From: Cyanobacteriota bacterium
GTDB taxonomy: Bacteria; Cyanobacteriota; Cyanobacteriia; SKYG9
NCBI GenBank assembly: GCA_025054735.1
Contig: JANWZG010000154.1
Location: 1-8,239 of the forward strand
Reading direction: 5' to 3'
Length of the DNA: 8,239 nt
Shown one piece after another: positions 6,424 to 8,239 of the stretch. The first letter of the stretch is position 1; every line of letters begins with the position of its first letter. Position numbers and translations under genes: made by a program. The notes under the pieces were generated by a model, which saw only the letters and a list, made by a program, of their open reading frames with translations, made no database searches and was not told the DNA's origin.

Positions 6424-6690
6424 CTACTCTGCAAACACAAAGCCTGGAGGTCTACCCGAACCAGTTGATGTACTGGATTTCTCTGAAATTTGCACCGCTG
6501 CAATTTCACTGCTAATGACGCTAACTTTCTTACCCACTTGTTGATCACAGGTTAGCTCTAGCACATTGGCATCCGTGGATTTCATGGCTGTTAATAGACT
6601 TTGATACAGCCCTTCCGCCTCCTCTGCGGATTTTTTCTGCACGGACAGGGACACGGGTGTGTTTTTTAGGGTCACATCAATCATGAACAT
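6424..6690 (-). CDS. UPF0367 family protein
   Basis: An 88-residue protein of the UPF0367 family, which is conserved and nearly restricted to cyanobacteria, with unknown function. The recognisable pattern is an opening strand MFMIDVTLKNTP, SLSVQKKSAEEAEGLYQ (14-30), LELTCDQQ (44-51) followed by KKVSVISSEIAAVQISEKS (54-72), and the family's C-terminal GRPPGF (79-84). A low-complexity Ser/Thr/Gly linker (71-79) joins the body to that tail. No signal peptide or membrane helix is visible. Start ATG 6690 fits family length; the second ATG at 6684 would remove two residues. It is the first gene of the minus-strand cluster, and its stop is 3 nt from the ABC ATPase start. The tight, same-strand spacing suggests co-transcription, but a functional link to transport is only inferred. 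Confidence 0.9.
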   Translation of the reverse strand: MFMIDVTLKNTPVSLSVQKKSAEEAEGLYQSLLTAMKSTDANVLELTCDQQVGKKVSVISSEIAAVQISEKSSTSTGSGRPPGFVFAE

Positions 6691-6799
6691 GGGTACTTCT
6701 CGAAAATCTCGCGGTTTATGGTTCTACTGTTTCTAGTATCCAACTGATTGCCCTTTCGTGGGAAAATATGCCTGACTCTCTAATCTCTGTAGGTTTGCC
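6691..6799. promoter_or_regulatory. Divergent promoter region, UPF0367 cluster and crtE
   Basis: The 109-bp gap must hold the promoters of two divergent genes. On the minus strand a TTGGAT (6743-6738) and CATAAA (6720-6715) pair is separated by exactly 17 bp, a modest match to sigma-70 boxes (3/6 and 4/6), which places the start site close to the UPF0367 ATG. On the plus strand TTGCCC (6748-6753) is a possible -35 box, but no good -10 lies at the right distance. The two candidates almost touch, so the genes may compete or be co-regulated. Confidence 0.35.
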
Positions 6800-7714
6800 A
6801 TGCCATTGACTGAGACCTCATCTACAAACGGCTTTGACCTCAAACGCTATCTGGCCGATCGCAAAGACCAAGTTGAGGCAGCCCTAGAACAGTCGATCGC
6901 AGTCGTCTATCCAGAGATTATCTACGAATCCATGCGCTATTCTCTACTGGCTGGAGGCAAGCGTCTGCGTCCTATTCTGTGTCTGGCCACTTGTGAACTA
7001 TTCGGCGGCACTATTGCTATGGCTATGCCTACAGCCTGTGCCTTAGAAATGATCCATACAATGTCATTGATCCATGATGACTTACCCGCTATGGACAATG
7101 ATGATTACCGTCGGGGTAAACTGACCAACCACAAGGTCTACGGCGACGATATAGCTATCCTAGCGGGGTATGGACTGTTGGCCTATGCTTTTGAATTTGT
7201 AGCCACACGAACCCAAAATGTTCCGCCAGAGCGAATTGTCAGAGTTATTGCCTACCTGGGCAAAGCAGTGAGTGCAGCAGGGTTAGTCGGTGGCCAAGTG
7301 GTGGATTTGCAATCGGAAGGGAAGACAGATGTTACGTTAGAGACGCTGCACTTTATCCATATGCATAAAACGGCGGCTCTGTTAGAGGCTAGTGTCACCT
7401 CTGGCGCGACATTGGCAGGAGCATCGGATGACGATTTGAACAGAATGCGTAACTATGCCCAAGCGATCGGGCTAGCCTTTCAGATTATTGATGACATTTT
7501 AGACATTACCGCTACCCAAGAGGAACTGGGCAAAACTGCTGGCAAAGATCTGCAAGCTCAAAAAGTTACCTATCCCAGTTTGCTGGGGCTAGAAGCATCT
7601 CGACAGGAGGCCGATCGTCTAGTCGAGGCTGCTAAAGCCGAATTAAGGGAGTACGGTGAAAAGGCATTGCCCCTAGTGGCGCTAGCGGAGTTTATCACGG
7701 CCCGCAAACACTAA
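6800..7714 (+). CDS. crtE: Geranylgeranyl diphosphate synthase
   Basis: A 304-residue all-helical prenyltransferase that condenses isopentenyl diphosphate onto allylic diphosphates to make C20 GGPP, the precursor of carotenoids, the phytyl tail of chlorophyll, tocopherol and phylloquinone. The family's residues are all visible: GGKRLRP (52-58) for diphosphate binding, the first Asp-rich motif DDLPAMD (93-99, with D101 after it) with RR at 104-105, the GQVVDL helix (165-170), K190-T191, and the second Asp-rich motif DDILD (231-235). The residues five and four before the first motif are Met88 and Ser89, the type II GGPP synthase pattern, not the aromatic residue of farnesyl diphosphate synthases. 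Length is normal. The ATG at 6800 fits family N-termini; there is no strong Shine-Dalgarno. The gene is divergent from the UPF0367 cluster, and a methyltransferase-like gene begins 17 nt downstream. Confidence 0.95.
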   Translation: MPLTETSSTNGFDLKRYLADRKDQVEAALEQSIAVVYPEIIYESMRYSLLAGGKRLRPILCLATCELFGGTIAMAMPTACALEMIHTMSLIHDDLPAMDNDDYRRGKLTNHKVYGDDIAILAGYGLLAYAFEFVATRTQNVPPERIVRVIAYLGKAVSAAGLVGGQVVDLQSEGKTDVTLETLHFIHMHKTAALLEASVTSGATLAGASDDDLNRMRNYAQAIGLAFQIIDDILDITATQEELGKTAGKDLQAQKVTYPSLLGLEASRQEADRLVEAAKAELREYGEKALPLVALAEFITARKH

Positions 7715-7731
7715 CGTTTCCCTTAATCTCC

Positions 7732-8239
7732 ATGCGTCAAGCCCTCAAATTGCTGTTGCCTGCAACCGTTAGAGACTATTTTCGTGACATTCAGTTTCGT
7801 CTTAGCATCCTAGAAACCTTGGTAGATACTTTGATTGAGAGTCCTGTGTATAGGGCATCAGATGCGGCAGGGTTCAACGGACAACTAGGAAGGAAACAGC
7901 TATTTCAGAGCATTGTCACCACCTGTGGAATTGAGGCGATCGTTGAAACAGGCACATGGATTGGCAACACTACGGGCTACATGGCAGAAACTACCCAATT
8001 ACCTGTCTATAGCTCAGAGGTTAACCCTCGGTTTTATCGGATTGCCCAACAACGGCTAGCTGCCTTTGCCAACATTCATCTGGCACAGTTAGACTCCCGC
8101 CAATTCCTTCACCAAGTCAGTACATTGAACCTGGTCAATCAGTGTGTATTCTTTTACCTAGATAGCCACTGGTATAACGATCTGCCCTTACGAGAGGAAA
8201 TTGTCTTAATTGCCAGTCGTTGGCAACGGTTTGTGATTA
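7732..8239 (+). CDS. Class I SAM-dependent methyltransferase-like protein, N-terminal part
   Basis: The frame opens at ATG 7732 and runs without a stop to the right edge, giving 169 residues of an incomplete protein. The motifs suggest a Rossmann-fold methyltransferase. IEAIVETGTWIGNTTGYMA (67-85) looks like motif I, with ETGTWIGN in place of the usual E-x-G-x-x-x-G. VYSSEVNPRFYRIAQQRL (92-109) would supply the acidic residue (E97) that binds the SAM ribose, and VFFYLDSHWYNDLPLREEI (139-157) fits the post-motif strand of the TylF/cephalosporin-hydroxylase-like methyltransferases, often near glycan or small-molecule genes. A leading helical region of about 50 residues precedes the fold. The substrate cannot be inferred. 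It lies 17 nt after crtE on the same strand, so it may share the crtE transcript, although a role in isoprenoid metabolism is unproven. Confidence 0.72.
   Translation, partial: MRQALKLLLPATVRDYFRDIQFRLSILETLVDTLIESPVYRASDAAGFNGQLGRKQLFQSIVTTCGIEAIVETGTWIGNTTGYMAETTQLPVYSSEVNPRFYRIAQQRLAAFANIHLAQLDSRQFLHQVSTLNLVNQCVFFYLDSHWYNDLPLREEIVLIASRWQRFVI

Overview
The window comes from a cyanobacterium. The evidence is six perfect copies of the HIP1 octamer GCGATCGC (1304-1311, 1988-1995, 2375-2382, 4860-4867, 6008-6015, 6401-6408) and several near copies. It also carries families that are largely or wholly cyanobacterial: UPF0367, DUF2358, KGK-like and Uma2/DUF820. Its geranylgeranyl diphosphate synthase has the CrtE type of chain-length region. 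The species cannot be fixed from this sequence.

Left part (1-3345, + strand): the 3' end of a YdcF/DUF218-family gene is followed by a 138-bp gap holding a 16-bp direct repeat. Next comes a long gene for a bacterial dynamin-like GTPase. Its stop codon overlaps the ATG of a decayed Uma2 (DUF820) gene with at least three in-frame stops and two frameshifts. That relic fills most of what looks like a gene-free gap.

Middle (3346-5335, + strand): an intact but divergent Uma2 endonuclease-like gene, then a protein made of two KGK-like repeats, then a small HNH endonuclease. Short tandem repeats with a 10-bp period lie on both sides of the HNH gene, and one array swallows its stop codon. This stretch looks accessory: nuclease-fold genes, a relic and local repeats, with no shared operon logic.

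Right part (5336-8239): a tight minus-strand cluster is transcribed in the order UPF0367, ECF/CbiO-like ABC ATPase, DUF2358 protein, with gaps of 3 and 12 nt. It is divergent from crtE, which supplies GGPP for carotenoids, the chlorophyll phytyl tail and quinones. A methyltransferase-like gene starts 17 nt after crtE and runs off the right edge. This part looks like ordinary conserved chromosome.

I do not see a clear new multi-gene system. The most unusual points are the Uma2 relic, the tandem KGK-like protein whose namesake motif is lost, the repeat-bracketed HNH gene, and the 21-bp-spaced direct repeat upstream of the dynamin gene.
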